Origin: JAIOSM01 sp964593725
Lineage (GTDB): Bacteria; Desulfobacterota; Desulfobacteria; Desulfobacterales; Desulfobacteraceae
NCBI GenBank assembly: GCA_964593725.1
Contig: CAZQJS010000009.1
Location: 18,439 to 82,438 of the forward strand
Reading direction: 5' to 3'
DNA length: 64,000 nt
Positions 50,911-60,500 of this stretch are shown here, one piece after another. The position numbers were made by a program, and so were the translations under genes. Numbering within the stretch: position 1 is the first letter of the stretch; each line of letters begins with the position of its first letter. Under the pieces are notes generated by a model. It did not search any database and was not told the origin of the DNA. It saw only the letters and a program-made list of their open reading frames with translations.

Positions 50911-53742
50911 TTACTCAGAACCAGGTCTTTTTTCTATAACTTCATAACACTCAATTATATCATTCAGTTTTATGTCATTATAATTTTTAATGCCAATACC
51001 GCATTCAAACTGCTGGAGCACCTCTTTTACATCATCTTTAAATCGTTTTAAGGAGGAGAGCTCACCATCACACTTAACAACACCATCCCGTAAAAGACGT
51101 ATCTTTTTGCCCCGGACTACTTTGCCCTCAAGAACAAAAGAGCCTGCAATGGTGCCGACATTGGTAACAAAAAAGGTATCACGGACTTCAGCTCTGCCAA
51201 TAATATGCTCTTCAAAAACAGAGGGCATCAATCCCTCAATGGCTGATTTTATATTATTGATAACATCATAGATAACATCATAAAAACGCATGTCCACGCC
51301 TTCTTCCTTGGCAAAATTACGAACCTGGGGAGTAGGACGTACATGGAATCCAATAATAATTGCATCGGAAACCGCAGCAAGGGAAACATCAGATTCATTT
51401 ACAGTACCAACGGCAGAATGGACTATTGTAAGATCTACTTCGTCCTTTGCAAGTTCTTGTAAGGATTCGGTCAACGCTTCCAGTGAACCCTGGACATCGG
51501 CTTTAATTATAAGTTTGAGTTCCTGAATTTTATCTGAACCAAGATTTTGAAAAAGGTTTTCAAGGTTTGCCCGGCTCTTTTTGGCAAGTTCCTTTGCCCT
51601 CTGTTTCTGGAGTCTGTGCTCACTTATCTGTTTTGCATCTTTTTCCGATGAAACAACCATCATTTCATCACCAGCATCGGGTACTCCGTTTAAACCCACA
51701 ATTTCCACAGGAATACTTGGGCCGGCACTTTTTATTCTCTTTCCCTGGTCATTGGTCATTGTGCGGATTTTTCCGGAAAAATGGCCGCAGACAACCGATG
51801 CACCATCTTTTAATGTACCGTGTTTAATAAGTACGGTTGCAATGGCACCTCTTCCTTTATCAATACGGGATTCAACAACATATCCAAAGGCATCTCTGTC
51901 CGGGTTGGCCTTTAGTTCAAGAACTTCAGACTGAAGTAGAATCATTTCAAGAAGCGTATCAATACCTGTTTCTGCCTTGGCGGAAACCTCAACAAAAATA
52001 ACGTCGCCACCCCATTCTTCTGCGAGAAGGTCGTGTTCGGAAAGCTCCCTTGTAATACGTGCAGGATCTGCTCCTTCTTTATCCATTTTATTTATTGCAA
52101 CCACAACGGGAACACCTGCCTGCTTTGAATGGTTAATAGCCTCGATTGTCTGGGGCATGACACCATCATCAGCAGCAACAACAAGGACAACAATATCTGT
52201 GATTTGAGCACCCCTTGCCCGCATGGATGTAAAAGCAGCATGTCCGGGAGTATCTAAAAATGTAATGTCGCCGCCTTTGGTTCTTACATTATATGCACCG
52301 ATATGCTGTGTAATTCCACCTGCCTCACCGGTTGTCACCTTGGTTTCTCTGATAACATCAAGCAGGGAGGTTTTACCATGGTCAACATGTCCCATGATTG
52401 TTACAACAGGCGCTCTTTGCTGCAGTTTGGATTCATCTTCATCTTTTTTGTGGATATTTAAAAGATAATCCTCTTCAAAGGAGGCCTTTTCCAGTTCATA
52501 GTCAAATTCAGATGCAACAAGGGATGCTGTATCAAAATCAATTGTCTGGTTCAGTGTAACCATAACACCCTGCTGCATAAGCTTCTGGATCATCTCATTT
52601 GCCTTAATTCCCATTCTTTTGGCAAGTTCTGCAAGTTCAATGGTTTCATCTATTTTAATACGTCTTTTGATCGCCTTGGGTGTTGTGATTTCAGTTTTTT
52701 GAAATTCCCCTTTTCTTGCCTTTGCACCCTTTCTTTTTGACTGTTTCCGGCCATACTTATTTTTTTCATATAAAGCCGCACCTTCAATAATGGATTTCTT
52801 TTTCTTTTTCCTTGTTCTTCTTTTTTCTCCAAAGATATTTTCTTCAATCACATTGCCTTTGATATCCCGTTTTTTTCTTTTTGATCTTTTTGGTGTATCA
52901 ATGGTATCAGATGCCGGTATGGATGCAGGTTGAAATTTTCTTGTTGATTTTGCCTGCTCTTTTATGGCTGAATTCTCTTTTTTCAGGGGCTGTTTCAGTT
53001 GTTTTTCACTCTTTGCAGAAGGTTTTTTAAACTTTGAGTGTTTTTTTGTATCATCGGACTCTTTTTTCTTTCTTATGCCGGTAAACGAAGCAGGGTCAAC
53101 AATCTTAACAATCTTTGCAGGTTCAGAAGATTTTTTCTTTTTTTTCTTCTTTATTTTTCTTTTCTCTTTAGGCTCTTTTTCCTCTGTTTTTGAAACTTTT
53201 TCTGTTTTAATTTTTTCTTTTTCAGTTTCATCCGGGTCAGCTTTTTTCCCAACGGCTTTTTTGGAAACATCTTCTTTCTTTTTCTTTTCAGAAGGCTTTT
53301 CCGGTTCTTGTTTGTCCTTAACAACCTCTGGTTTTTTTTCTATTTTCTCTTTAACAGTCTTTTCTTTTATTAAAGGTTTTTTATCAGCTTTAGTATCAGT
53401 ATCAGGGATTGTTTTTTTGTCCTTGCCTTTAACAATTGTTTCTTCCTGAACAGTGCCTGTCTTTTTTAAAGGTTTTTCTTCATCTTTTTCAGGATTTTTT
53501 ACAGGAGCAGGTGGTTGTTCCTTTACAGTTCTACGTCTTCGTATAACAGAGGGTTTAATTTTCACCTCTGACATATCGGCTTTTTTACCAAACAGTTCTT
53601 TTTTAATAAAACGTACTTGATCATCCTCAAGAGAACTCATATGACTTCTTACTTCAACAGAAAGCTTTTCAAGCTTATCCATAAGTGCTTTGTTTGTCAT
53701 ATTAAATTCTTTAGCTAATTCATAGACTCTGACTCTCGCCAT
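50911..53742 (-). CDS. infB: Translation initiation factor IF-2
   Basis: The 943-residue protein has an IF2_N segment at the start ('VYELAKEFNMTNKALMDKLEKL'-type), a 330-residue Lys/Glu-rich linker and a second IF2_N domain ('IELAELAKRMGIKANEMIQKLM'). The GTPase domain follows ('VTIMGHVDHGKTSLLD', 'DTPGHAAF', 'NKMDK'), then domains II-IV ending 'FECGIGIKNYNDIKLNDIIECYEV'. It places initiator tRNA on the ribosome. It lies downstream of nusA in the standard operon. Confidence 0.97.
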   Translation of the reverse strand: MARVRVYELAKEFNMTNKALMDKLEKLSVEVRSHMSSLEDDQVRFIKKELFGKKADMSEVKIKPSVIRRRRTVKEQPPAPVKNPEKDEEKPLKKTGTVQEETIVKGKDKKTIPDTDTKADKKPLIKEKTVKEKIEKKPEVVKDKQEPEKPSEKKKKEDVSKKAVGKKADPDETEKEKIKTEKVSKTEEKEPKEKRKIKKKKKKKSSEPAKIVKIVDPASFTGIRKKKESDDTKKHSKFKKPSAKSEKQLKQPLKKENSAIKEQAKSTRKFQPASIPASDTIDTPKRSKRKKRDIKGNVIEENIFGEKRRTRKKKKKSIIEGAALYEKNKYGRKQSKRKGAKARKGEFQKTEITTPKAIKRRIKIDETIELAELAKRMGIKANEMIQKLMQQGVMVTLNQTIDFDTASLVASEFDYELEKASFEEDYLLNIHKKDEDESKLQQRAPVVTIMGHVDHGKTSLLDVIRETKVTTGEAGGITQHIGAYNVRTKGGDITFLDTPGHAAFTSMRARGAQITDIVVLVVAADDGVMPQTIEAINHSKQAGVPVVVAINKMDKEGADPARITRELSEHDLLAEEWGGDVIFVEVSAKAETGIDTLLEMILLQSEVLELKANPDRDAFGYVVESRIDKGRGAIATVLIKHGTLKDGASVVCGHFSGKIRTMTNDQGKRIKSAGPSIPVEIVGLNGVPDAGDEMMVVSSEKDAKQISEHRLQKQRAKELAKKSRANLENLFQNLGSDKIQELKLIIKADVQGSLEALTESLQELAKDEVDLTIVHSAVGTVNESDVSLAAVSDAIIIGFHVRPTPQVRNFAKEEGVDMRFYDVIYDVINNIKSAIEGLMPSVFEEHIIGRAEVRDTFFVTNVGTIAGSFVLEGKVVRGKKIRLLRDGVVKCDGELSSLKRFKDDVKEVLQQFECGIGIKNYNDIKLNDIIECYEVIEKRPGSE

Positions 53743-53788
53743 ATGTTCCCCCAGGTAATTCTTGTTTTATTACTTTGTTAAATTTAAC

Positions 53789-55141
53789 CTAACTTCCTTG
53801 TGTCTCTGCGGAATCTGTTTTTTGATCCACATCTGAATCTGCATCTGGATTTTCACTTTCATCAGGATCATCTTTTAAAGAATCTTCCTGCTGTTTTTCA
53901 ATATCTTCTAAAACCAGCTGCTTTGCTTCTGAAATTATATTAACCACCTGTTCTTCATCAAACTCAATAAGGGAAGCAATGTCTTCTGCAGATGCTTCGG
54001 CAATATCTTCCAGGGATGCAAATCCAGCACTGAAAAGCACCTCCGCAGTTGAAAGGTTGATTCCGGACAACCGCATCAAGTCATCATACCCCTGCTTTAT
54101 TCCACGGCTGTACTCTTCTTCGCTCATTACCTGAAGATGCCATTTGGTCAGATCACATGCAAGGCTGATATTCTGGCCGTTTTTGCCAATAGATATAGAA
54201 AGGTGGTCTTCAGGTACAATAACTTCCATGCTCTGGTTATCTTCATCAATGACAACCCTTGTAATTTCTGCCGGAGCAAGGGAATTACATACAAATTTTG
54301 CAATGTCCGGGTTCCAGGGAACAACATCTATTTTTTCTCCCCGCAGCTCCTGGACAATGTTTTGAATTCTGCTGCCTTTCATGCCTACACAGGCGCCAAC
54401 AGGATCAACATCAGAATCAGATGACTGAACAGCAATTTTTGCCCTTACCCCGGGATACCGTGCTGCTTCCAGTATGGTTACAATGCCTTCTGCAACTTCG
54501 GGCACCTCGGTTTTAAAAAGTTCAATTAAAAAATCAGGATGGGATCTGGAAAGCAGAATCTGGGCTCCTTTGGACTCTTCGAGCACATCCACAACATAGG
54601 CTCGTATTCTGTCACCCCGTTTATAGGATTCATTGGGCATCTGATCCCTTGGGCGTATAACAGCTTCTGTCTGGCCAAGGTTAACAATGATGCTGCCCCG
54701 GTCAAATCTGTGGACGATTCCGTTTATTATCTGTCCTTTTTTATGTATAAAATTTTCATAAACAGCATTGCGCTCAGCTTCCCGGAATTTTTGAATTATC
54801 ACCTGTTTAGCTGTCTGGGCGGCAATTCTTCCAAACTCTCCGGCATCAATTCTGATGCCAAGGCTGTCTCCAATCTCGCACTCAGGATCATATTCATAGC
54901 CCTGCTCCAGAGAGAGCTCCTTATCAGGAGATTCCACCTTTTCAACAACTTCTTTAAAATGAAAAACTTCAATCTGTCCGCTGGGTTTATCATAGTGTAT
55001 CTCTATGTCAGCACCAGCACCAAATTTCTTTTTGGCTGCAGATTCAACCGCATCTTTTATTGTAGCTATCAATACTTCAGCATCAATGCCTTTTTCCCGG
55101 CTGAGCTGATCCACAATTCGTTTAATATCAGTAATTAGCAT
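53789..55141 (-). CDS. nusA: Transcription termination/antitermination factor NusA
   Basis: The 450-residue protein has the N-terminal RNA polymerase-binding domain, an S1 domain ('KKGQIINGIVHRFDRGSIIVNLG'), two KH domains ('GACVGMKGSRIQNIVQELRGEKIDVV', 'LSISIGKNGQNISLACDLT'; both split by me) and a helix-hairpin-helix acidic C-terminal region ending in an Asp/Glu-rich tail. It controls pausing, termination and antitermination. It starts 47 bases after the truncated rimP gene. Confidence 0.97.
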   Translation of the reverse strand: MLITDIKRIVDQLSREKGIDAEVLIATIKDAVESAAKKKFGAGADIEIHYDKPSGQIEVFHFKEVVEKVESPDKELSLEQGYEYDPECEIGDSLGIRIDAGEFGRIAAQTAKQVIIQKFREAERNAVYENFIHKKGQIINGIVHRFDRGSIIVNLGQTEAVIRPRDQMPNESYKRGDRIRAYVVDVLEESKGAQILLSRSHPDFLIELFKTEVPEVAEGIVTILEAARYPGVRAKIAVQSSDSDVDPVGACVGMKGSRIQNIVQELRGEKIDVVPWNPDIAKFVCNSLAPAEITRVVIDEDNQSMEVIVPEDHLSISIGKNGQNISLACDLTKWHLQVMSEEEYSRGIKQGYDDLMRLSGINLSTAEVLFSAGFASLEDIAEASAEDIASLIEFDEEQVVNIISEAKQLVLEDIEKQQEDSLKDDPDESENPDADSDVDQKTDSAETQGS

Positions 55142-55188
55142 TGTGCAGTATTCTCCATCTCAATAGTTTGCAAGCCTTGCCCTGTTTA

Positions 55189-55479
55189 TCAGTCCAGACC
55201 AGGGGAAGAGACTTCAAGCCTGTAACTCCCAAGGTTATTAAAATGTACATCAAGTATATCTCCCAGCTGACGGCTCATATCTGTCAAATCACCAAGGGTA
55301 ATACCACCTGGTTTATCCATATACAGCCTTACAATCATTGAACTGCCGGCTGATACACACTCTGCATGGACAAATTCAAGGTTTTCAGCCTGACATACAG
55401 GCTCTACAACCTCACCAATCTTTTTTGCAAGCTCTTTTAAATCCCTGTTCTTTTTTTTCCCCATACAGATAAAAATCAT
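55189..55479 (-). CDS. rimP: Ribosome maturation factor RimP, C-terminally truncated
   Basis: The frame codes the N-terminal RimP domain ('LAKKIGEVVEPVCQAENLEFVHAEC', 'GDLTDMSRQLGDILDV', 'YRLEVSSPGLD') and then stops exactly where the conserved 'SSPGLDRPL' motif would lead into the C-terminal SH3-like domain. RimP is normally about 150 residues; here there are at most 97 (about 92 from ATG 55464). Only 47 bases separate the stop from nusA, so the missing half is deleted, not frameshifted. RimP aids 30S assembly; whether the N-domain alone works is unknown. Confidence 0.8.
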   Translation of the reverse strand: MIFICMGKKKNRDLKELAKKIGEVVEPVCQAENLEFVHAECVSAGSSMIVRLYMDKPGGITLGDLTDMSRQLGDILDVHFNNLGSYRLEVSSPGLD

Positions 55480-55485
55480 CCTTTT

Positions 55486-55622
55486 CTAAAAAACAGAAAA
55501 ACGGGCAGATGCCCGTTCCTCTCGAAACATACTAAAAATCTTCCCCGGATTAAAATCTGGTTAAAGAGTCCGGAGCTTAGGCTGGGATTCCATATTTATC
55601 AATGGAAACCCATGATCTGCCC
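55486..55622 (-). promoter_or_regulatory. Structured leader with terminator and competing antiterminator upstream of rimP-nusA
   Basis: On the minus strand AACGGGC-ATCT-GCCCGTT (55517-55500) followed by a T-rich run forms an intrinsic terminator directly before rimP. Upstream, GGGCAGAT (55622-55615) is exactly complementary to ATCTGCCC (55510-55503), the loop plus 3' half of that terminator, so the two folds exclude each other. Between them are two further hairpins: a ten-base GGGTTTCCAT/ATGGAATCCC with one mismatch, and CTCCGGA/TCCGGGG. This is the layout of an attenuator or riboswitch-like control. Alternatively 55500-55678 is a small RNA gene ending at the terminator. No known riboswitch class recognised. 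Confidence 0.55.
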
Positions 55623-55683
55623 TGTCTTTATTTCAATAAACAGATATATTAAACCTAGAGTTTATCTAAAATAAAGATTAACA

Positions 55684-55711
55684 TATATAACATGTTAAAA
55701 TTATTTGTCAA
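55684..55711 (-). promoter_or_regulatory. Probable promoter of the rimP-nusA-infB operon
   Basis: Minus-strand TTGACA (55711-55706) is followed after 16 bases by TATATA (55689-55684). It would give a leader of about 190 nt containing the terminator/antiterminator structure. Confidence 0.5.
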
Positions 55712-55768
55712 TAATAGTTTAATACTTTATTGGCAATAATAATACAAAGTACAGGCAGTAAAGGCTGT

Positions 55769-56193
55769 TTCAGCAATTTTGGGCCAAAAATTTTTTTTAA
55801 GATTAACAAAGGAATAAGTGAGGCCTGGATATGCTTTTTCCGTTTAGGTTTCACTTGAAACAGATGCACTCCAAAAGCATATCCAGGCCTCACTTTGCCC
55901 GATCTTATGCCCTGAAAGACAATATAACATCCTACATTCCACACCCTTATATTTAACTACAGGGTATTTTTTCCTTGGTCAGGTTCAGCTATCCCACCGG
56001 AAGATCCTTGTTGTTTTCTTTTGCATACCGCCTCATATTATATTCAATAAGCCTCCAGACCAAAAGTGAGATCAGGAGAACAAGAGCCAATACTTCTATG
56101 CGTTCAGCTATTAATAATATCAACAACTCATGTTTTCCTGGCATATGCTGTGACAATCGGAAGATGCTGAATGGTAAAGCGGAATGTGAGTTA
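55769..56193 (-). mobile_element. Decayed IS1634/DUF4277-type element, copy 2
   Basis: Inverted relative to copy 1 (18970-19505) and nearly identical over long parts, including the palindrome (AGGCCTGGATATGC... near 55824-55895) and the end CAGCAATTTTGGG at 55771. On the minus strand a DUF4277-type N-terminal motif ('FTIQHLPIVTAYARKT', then a stop) is followed within a few codons, in another frame, by a transposase C-terminal helix ('IEVLALVLLISLLVWRLIEYNMRRY'). The whole catalytic core has been deleted, giving a MITE-like relic. Confidence 0.65.
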
Positions 56194-56432
56194 AAGTACC
56201 AGATCTATCTTATTCCTTTTAAAATATTCAGACAAGGCTGTGTCTGGGCATTAAATAAGCCAGCAATTTTCGATTTGAACCCAATAAAAAATTTTCTTTT
56301 GTATATCCCCAGGACCTTTGAGCTCTTCAAACCATTCATATAAAATCCTGTGATCTTTTGGCCTGGCTGCAGGAATATAAGACATGTCTGCTGTTTTCAA
56401 AAACTAAGAAAGGGTTATGACAAAGATGGATC
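56194..56432. other. Gene-free stretch between the element and pheT
   Basis: I see no promoter, RNA or recognised gene here. A minus-strand frame of 44 codons (56395-56261, 'AARPKDHRILYEWFEELKGP') reads protein-like but has no clear ribosome-binding site and no family; it may be a gene remnant left by the rearrangement. Confidence 0.3.
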
Positions 56433-58871
56433 CTATGCAGGAAGATCAGCGTCAAATCTTGCTATCAGGGACTTGCAGAGCTTTGCGTGTACGCCTTTAA
56501 CCTTTTTTTCCTTAAGTGTTCTGCTGGGTGATCTGTAAATAATCCTGAAGGAGAGGGATTTTTTCCCCCTGGTAAGGGGTTTTCCCTCAAAAAAATCAAA
56601 AATAAAAGCTTTTTCTGCAAGTTTTTCTCTTTGTACCAGCAGGTCAAGTTCTGTCAGGATCGAGCCTGCTTCAATATCAGAATCAACAATTATGGTAATG
56701 TCCTGGGTAATTGCAGGAAATTTTGGTAAAAGTTCTGCTGTGATTTTTCCAGGTATAAGTTTTAATAAGGCTTTCATATCAAGTTCAAAAATAAAAGCAG
56801 TCTGTTTTAAACTGTAGTTTTTCAAAACTTTTGTTTTTATTCTGCCCATTGCTCCCAGAAGTATACCGTCTTTTTTTATCTGTGCAGCATATCCCGGAGT
56901 ATAATAGGGAAATTCTTTTTCAACAATTTTTTCAAAAAGAGTGTCCTTGATATGCAAAGCTTTAAGAAAGCCTTCAACCACGCCCTTCAGATCAAAAAAA
57001 TCACAAAGGGATTTTTTAGTGTGAATGGTGCCAGTGTCACGTAATCCTGTCCATAATCCTGCAATCATCTCTTTTTCTTCAGGCAGGGACTCTTTTTGAC
57101 GGGCTATGAAAATATTGCCGGTTTCAAAGACTTTTAGAGTGTCGGTCTGCCGGGAAATATTTGTTTTCATTGTTTTAAGAAGTCCCGGTACCAGGGATGT
57201 GCGCATGACACCCAGTTCTTCGGAAATGGGATTAAGTATTGTTTCAACCTTTGTTCTTTCATCATCATTGTGGAGCAGCAGGTTGTCCACTGACAGGGGT
57301 GAAGTAAAATCATAATTGATAACCTCACTGAATCCAAAGCCTGTCATGATATCTCTTGCCTTGTTCCTGAGGATGATATCAGGACTCAGTTCTTCGCCCC
57401 GGGCAGATATTTTCGGGAAGCATACCTTTATATTATTATATCCATAAAGTCTTGCCACCTCTTCGGAAAGATCTTCCTTTCGTGTTATATCGACTCTGAA
57501 GGGAGGGATATTAACTGACAATGTATTATTATCTTTTTTTTCAGATTTAAGTTCAATGGATTCAAAAAGGTCTTTTATAAAATCAATACTCAAATCGGTT
57601 CCAAGGCGTGCATTCAGGGAATCAATTTCCACATTGATTTTTTTTTGCTCCTGTTTTAACGGATATTGATCAATAATATCCTTTGCCTTGTATCCTCCTG
57701 AGACCTTTGACATGAGTTCCAGGGCTCTGTTAAGGGCATTTATAGTGCCTTCAGGGTTGACACCCCTTTCAAAGCGATGGGAAGCATCGCTGTTAATACC
57801 TGTTTTCTTAGCTGTTTTTCTTATGGAGATCGGGTTGAAATAAGCGCTTTCCACAAACACTCTTGTGGTGTTCAATGATATTTCTGAATTTTCACCCCCC
57901 ATGACTCCGGCCAGAGCCACAGGCTTTTCAGCATCGCAGATCATCAATGTATCAGGTTCAAGTTTATGTTCTTTGCTGTCAAGGGTTGTGAAATCGATAT
58001 TTTTTCCAGCTCTTCTGACAATGATCTTTCCTTTGGAAATAAAATCATAATCAAATGCATGGAGGGGCTGACCTGTTTCCATTAATACAAAATTTGTAAC
58101 ATCAACAATATTATTCACAGGGGTTAAGCCTACAGATTCAAGCTTCTGCTGAAGCCAGAAGGGTGAGGGAGCAACTTTTACATCCAGAAGCAGGCCTGCT
58201 GAATATCGCGGGCAGAGATCAGGATCTTTAATTTCAACCTTTGCATACTCATTTATGGAAAATGATCCGGTATTTTTATCTGAAAGTGTATAATCAGGGT
58301 ATGAAACTTTTGCCTTTGGCTCAACAAATGCGGCAACCTCCCTTGCAACACCGATCATGCTGAGACAGTCAGGTCTGTTGGGTGTAAGATCAATTTCAAG
58401 GGTGTAATCAAAAAGGTTTAAAGCTTTGTCAAGGGGGGTTCCGGGCGTAAGATTCTCATCAAGTTCCATGATGCCCTCTGCATCAAGTTCAAGTTTAAGC
58501 TCCTTTGCGCTGCACAACATGCCTTCTGATTTTTCACCCCGGATCTTACTTTTTTTTATTTTGAAATCTCCTGGCAGGACAGCTCCTGGCAGGGCACAGG
58601 CAACAATGAGTCCCTCCCTGACATTGGGAGCGCCGCACACGATGTTAACCTTTTTATCACTGCCTGTATCCACAAGACAGCAGGTGAGTTTATCAGCATT
58701 GGGATGTTTTTCAGTTTTTACAACCCTGCTTACAACTATATTATCAAGGTAATCAAATCTCTCTTCAATTGCTTCCACTTCCAGACCTGCCATGGTCAAT
58801 TTTGCGGCAAGCTCATCAGGTGAAAGATTAAATGCAATATATTCCTTTAACCAGCTTAAACTGACTTTCAT
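56433..58871 (-). CDS. pheT: Phenylalanyl-tRNA synthetase beta subunit
   Basis: The 812-residue protein has the N-terminal tRNA-binding (EMAP-like) domain ('VVKTEKHPNADKLTCCLVDTG'), B3/B4 editing ('PNRPDCLSMIGVAREVA'), B5, a catalytic-like core ('VMRTSLVPGLLKTMKTNISR') and an FDX-ACB domain at the C-terminus ('FPAITQDITIIVDSDIEAGSI'). It works as alpha2beta2 with PheS and starts two bases after the pheS stop. Confidence 0.97.
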   Translation of the reverse strand: MKVSLSWLKEYIAFNLSPDELAAKLTMAGLEVEAIEERFDYLDNIVVSRVVKTEKHPNADKLTCCLVDTGSDKKVNIVCGAPNVREGLIVACALPGAVLPGDFKIKKSKIRGEKSEGMLCSAKELKLELDAEGIMELDENLTPGTPLDKALNLFDYTLEIDLTPNRPDCLSMIGVAREVAAFVEPKAKVSYPDYTLSDKNTGSFSINEYAKVEIKDPDLCPRYSAGLLLDVKVAPSPFWLQQKLESVGLTPVNNIVDVTNFVLMETGQPLHAFDYDFISKGKIIVRRAGKNIDFTTLDSKEHKLEPDTLMICDAEKPVALAGVMGGENSEISLNTTRVFVESAYFNPISIRKTAKKTGINSDASHRFERGVNPEGTINALNRALELMSKVSGGYKAKDIIDQYPLKQEQKKINVEIDSLNARLGTDLSIDFIKDLFESIELKSEKKDNNTLSVNIPPFRVDITRKEDLSEEVARLYGYNNIKVCFPKISARGEELSPDIILRNKARDIMTGFGFSEVINYDFTSPLSVDNLLLHNDDERTKVETILNPISEELGVMRTSLVPGLLKTMKTNISRQTDTLKVFETGNIFIARQKESLPEEKEMIAGLWTGLRDTGTIHTKKSLCDFFDLKGVVEGFLKALHIKDTLFEKIVEKEFPYYTPGYAAQIKKDGILLGAMGRIKTKVLKNYSLKQTAFIFELDMKALLKLIPGKITAELLPKFPAITQDITIIVDSDIEAGSILTELDLLVQREKLAEKAFIFDFFEGKPLTRGKKSLSFRIIYRSPSRTLKEKKVKGVHAKLCKSLIARFDADLPA

Positions 58872-58873
58872 AA

Positions 58874-59881
58874 CTAAAACTGCCCCAAAAAACGTATATC
58901 ATTTTCAAAGAATTTTCTAATGTCATCTATTCCGTATTTAAGCATGGCAATACGCTCAATTCCGACACCAAATGCAAAGCCTGTATATTTATCAGTATCA
59001 TATCCTGCCTTTTCAAACACAGCAGGGTGAACCATGCCAGAGCCTAGTATTTCAAGCCATCCTGTTTTTGAACATATTCTGCATCCCCTGCCCCGGCATA
59101 TAACACAGCGGATATCAACTTCAGCACTGGGTTCAGTAAACGGGAAAAAGCTGGGTCTGAAACGCAGGGAAGTTTTATTGTCAAATATCTGGTGGATAAA
59201 AGCCGTAAGAATACCCTTAAGATCACCAAAAGAGATGCCCTGGTCCACCACCAGTCCTTCCACCTGGTGGAACATGGGGGTGTGGGTTATATCAGAATCA
59301 CATCGGAAAACCTTGCCCGGTGAAATTATTCTTATGGGCGGTTCTTTTTTTTCCATGGTTCTTGACTGGGAGGGTGATGTGTGTGTGCGCAGTACAATAT
59401 TATCGGAAATATAAAAAGTGTCCTGCATATCCCTTGCAGGGTGATATTTTGGAATATTGAGGGCCTCAAAATTATAATAATCTGTTTCCACTTCAGGGCT
59501 CTGGGCAATATCAAATCCAAGTCTTAAAAAAATATCTGAAATCTCATTGGCAACCAGTGTAACAGGATGCAGAGAGCCTCTGTTACAGGGTCGACCCGGC
59601 AATGTTATATCAATACCGTCTATGTTTTCATCTTTTTTTTCTTCAAATTTTTTTACAGCATTATTAAAGGCTTTTTCAAGTTTGATTTTAAGTGCATTGG
59701 CACGCTTGCCTGCCAGGGGGCGCTCCTCCCTTGGAAGGCTTGCAACTTTTCGTAAAAAACCAGTCAGCACACCCTTTCTGCCAAGGTAATAAAGTGAAAG
59801 TTCTTTTATTTTTTCTACTTCCTTACTTTTGGCAAGGCGCTCTAAAGCCTGTTTTTCTATTTCAGATATGCTTTTTTTCAA
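58874..59881 (-). CDS. pheS: Phenylalanyl-tRNA synthetase alpha subunit
   Basis: The 335-residue class II synthetase has an N-terminal coiled coil ('LYYLGRKGVLTGFLRKVASLP') and the catalytic motifs 'HPARDMQDTFYI', 'LRTHTSPSQSRTM', 'GKVFRCDSDITHTPMFHQVEGLVVD' (split) and the motif 3 'AFGVGIERIAMLKYGIDDIR'. 'CVICRGRGCRICSKTGWLEILGSGMVHP' (split) adds a CxxC...CxxC zinc-type insert, seen in some bacteria. Confidence 0.97.
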   Translation of the reverse strand: MKKSISEIEKQALERLAKSKEVEKIKELSLYYLGRKGVLTGFLRKVASLPREERPLAGKRANALKIKLEKAFNNAVKKFEEKKDENIDGIDITLPGRPCNRGSLHPVTLVANEISDIFLRLGFDIAQSPEVETDYYNFEALNIPKYHPARDMQDTFYISDNIVLRTHTSPSQSRTMEKKEPPIRIISPGKVFRCDSDITHTPMFHQVEGLVVDQGISFGDLKGILTAFIHQIFDNKTSLRFRPSFFPFTEPSAEVDIRCVICRGRGCRICSKTGWLEILGSGMVHPAVFEKAGYDTDKYTGFAFGVGIERIAMLKYGIDDIRKFFENDIRFLGQF

Positions 59882-59927
59882 AATTCCTCACATAAGAATA
59901 GATCTTTTCTGAATATTTTAAGCCAGC

Positions 59928-60278
59928 CTAGGCCATGGATGCTGCTTTTGAAGCAATCTGTGAAAACGCAGCCGGGTCTGAGACAGCAAGGTCGGCAAGT
60001 ATTTTTCGATCCAGTTTAATCCCTGCAAGTTTAAGTCCGTGCATGAACTTACTATAGGAAAGGTCATTCATTCTGGCTGCTGCATTTATCCTTATGATCC
60101 AAAGTTTTTTAAACTCTCTTTTTTTGACTCTTCTGTCCCGATAGGCATACATTAATGCTTTATCAACAGCATCTGCTGCAGTTCTGTAAAGTTTACTTCT
60201 ACCGCCTCTATATCCTTTTGCAAGCTTAAGGACCTTGTTTCTACGTCTTCTTGCCTTAAATCCTCTTTTGACTCTCAT
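59928..60278 (-). CDS. rplT: 50S ribosomal protein L20
   Basis: The 116-residue protein shows 'MRVKRGFKARRRRNKVLKLAKGY', split, 'YRDRRVKKREFKKLWIIRINAA' and 'FMHGLKLAGIKLDRKILADLA'. It is an early 23S-binding protein and in many bacteria the repressor of its own operon. It lies 25 bases after rpmI. Confidence 0.97.
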   Translation of the reverse strand: MRVKRGFKARRRRNKVLKLAKGYRGGRSKLYRTAADAVDKALMYAYRDRRVKKREFKKLWIIRINAAARMNDLSYSKFMHGLKLAGIKLDRKILADLAVSDPAAFSQIASKAASMA

Positions 60279-60302
60279 TGTAAAACTCCTTGAATTTATG
60301 TC

Positions 60303-60500
60303 TTAACCGTTGGGCAACAAACGGTTTACTTCTCTTTCATTGGTCTTGTCAAGCACCTGGTCCTGCCTGAACCCTCTTTTTCTTTTGGTTGTCTTCTTTG
60401 TCAGTATATGGCTTGCATGGGACTTTCTGAATTTATACTTACCACTACCTGTTTTTTTGAAGCGCTTTGCAGCTGCTCTGTTGGTTTTAATTTTCGGCAT
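60303..60500 (-). CDS. rpmI: 50S ribosomal protein L35
   Basis: The 65-residue basic protein has the L35 pattern: 'MPKIKTNRAAAKRFKKTGSG', 'HILTKKTTKRKRGF', 'VNRLLPNG'. It lies between infC and rplT as usual. Confidence 0.96.
   Translation of the reverse strand: MPKIKTNRAAAKRFKKTGSGKYKFRKSHASHILTKKTTKRKRGFRQDQVLDKTNEREVNRLLPNG

Noticed and set aside
52964..53449. Long plus-strand open frame opposite infB
   Set aside because: It is Phe/Ser-rich and mirrors the Lys/Glu-rich linker of IF-2; an antisense shadow.
54539..55138. 199-codon plus-strand frame opposite nusA
   Set aside because: Antisense to nusA; low-quality hydrophobic sequence.
55520..55680. 6S RNA or tRNA in the rimP leader
   Set aside because: No cloverleaf, and the long-bubble hairpin expected of 6S could not be drawn; described as a leader instead.
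55975..56343. 122-codon plus-strand frame
   Set aside because: It reads antisense through the element relic into unrelated sequence.
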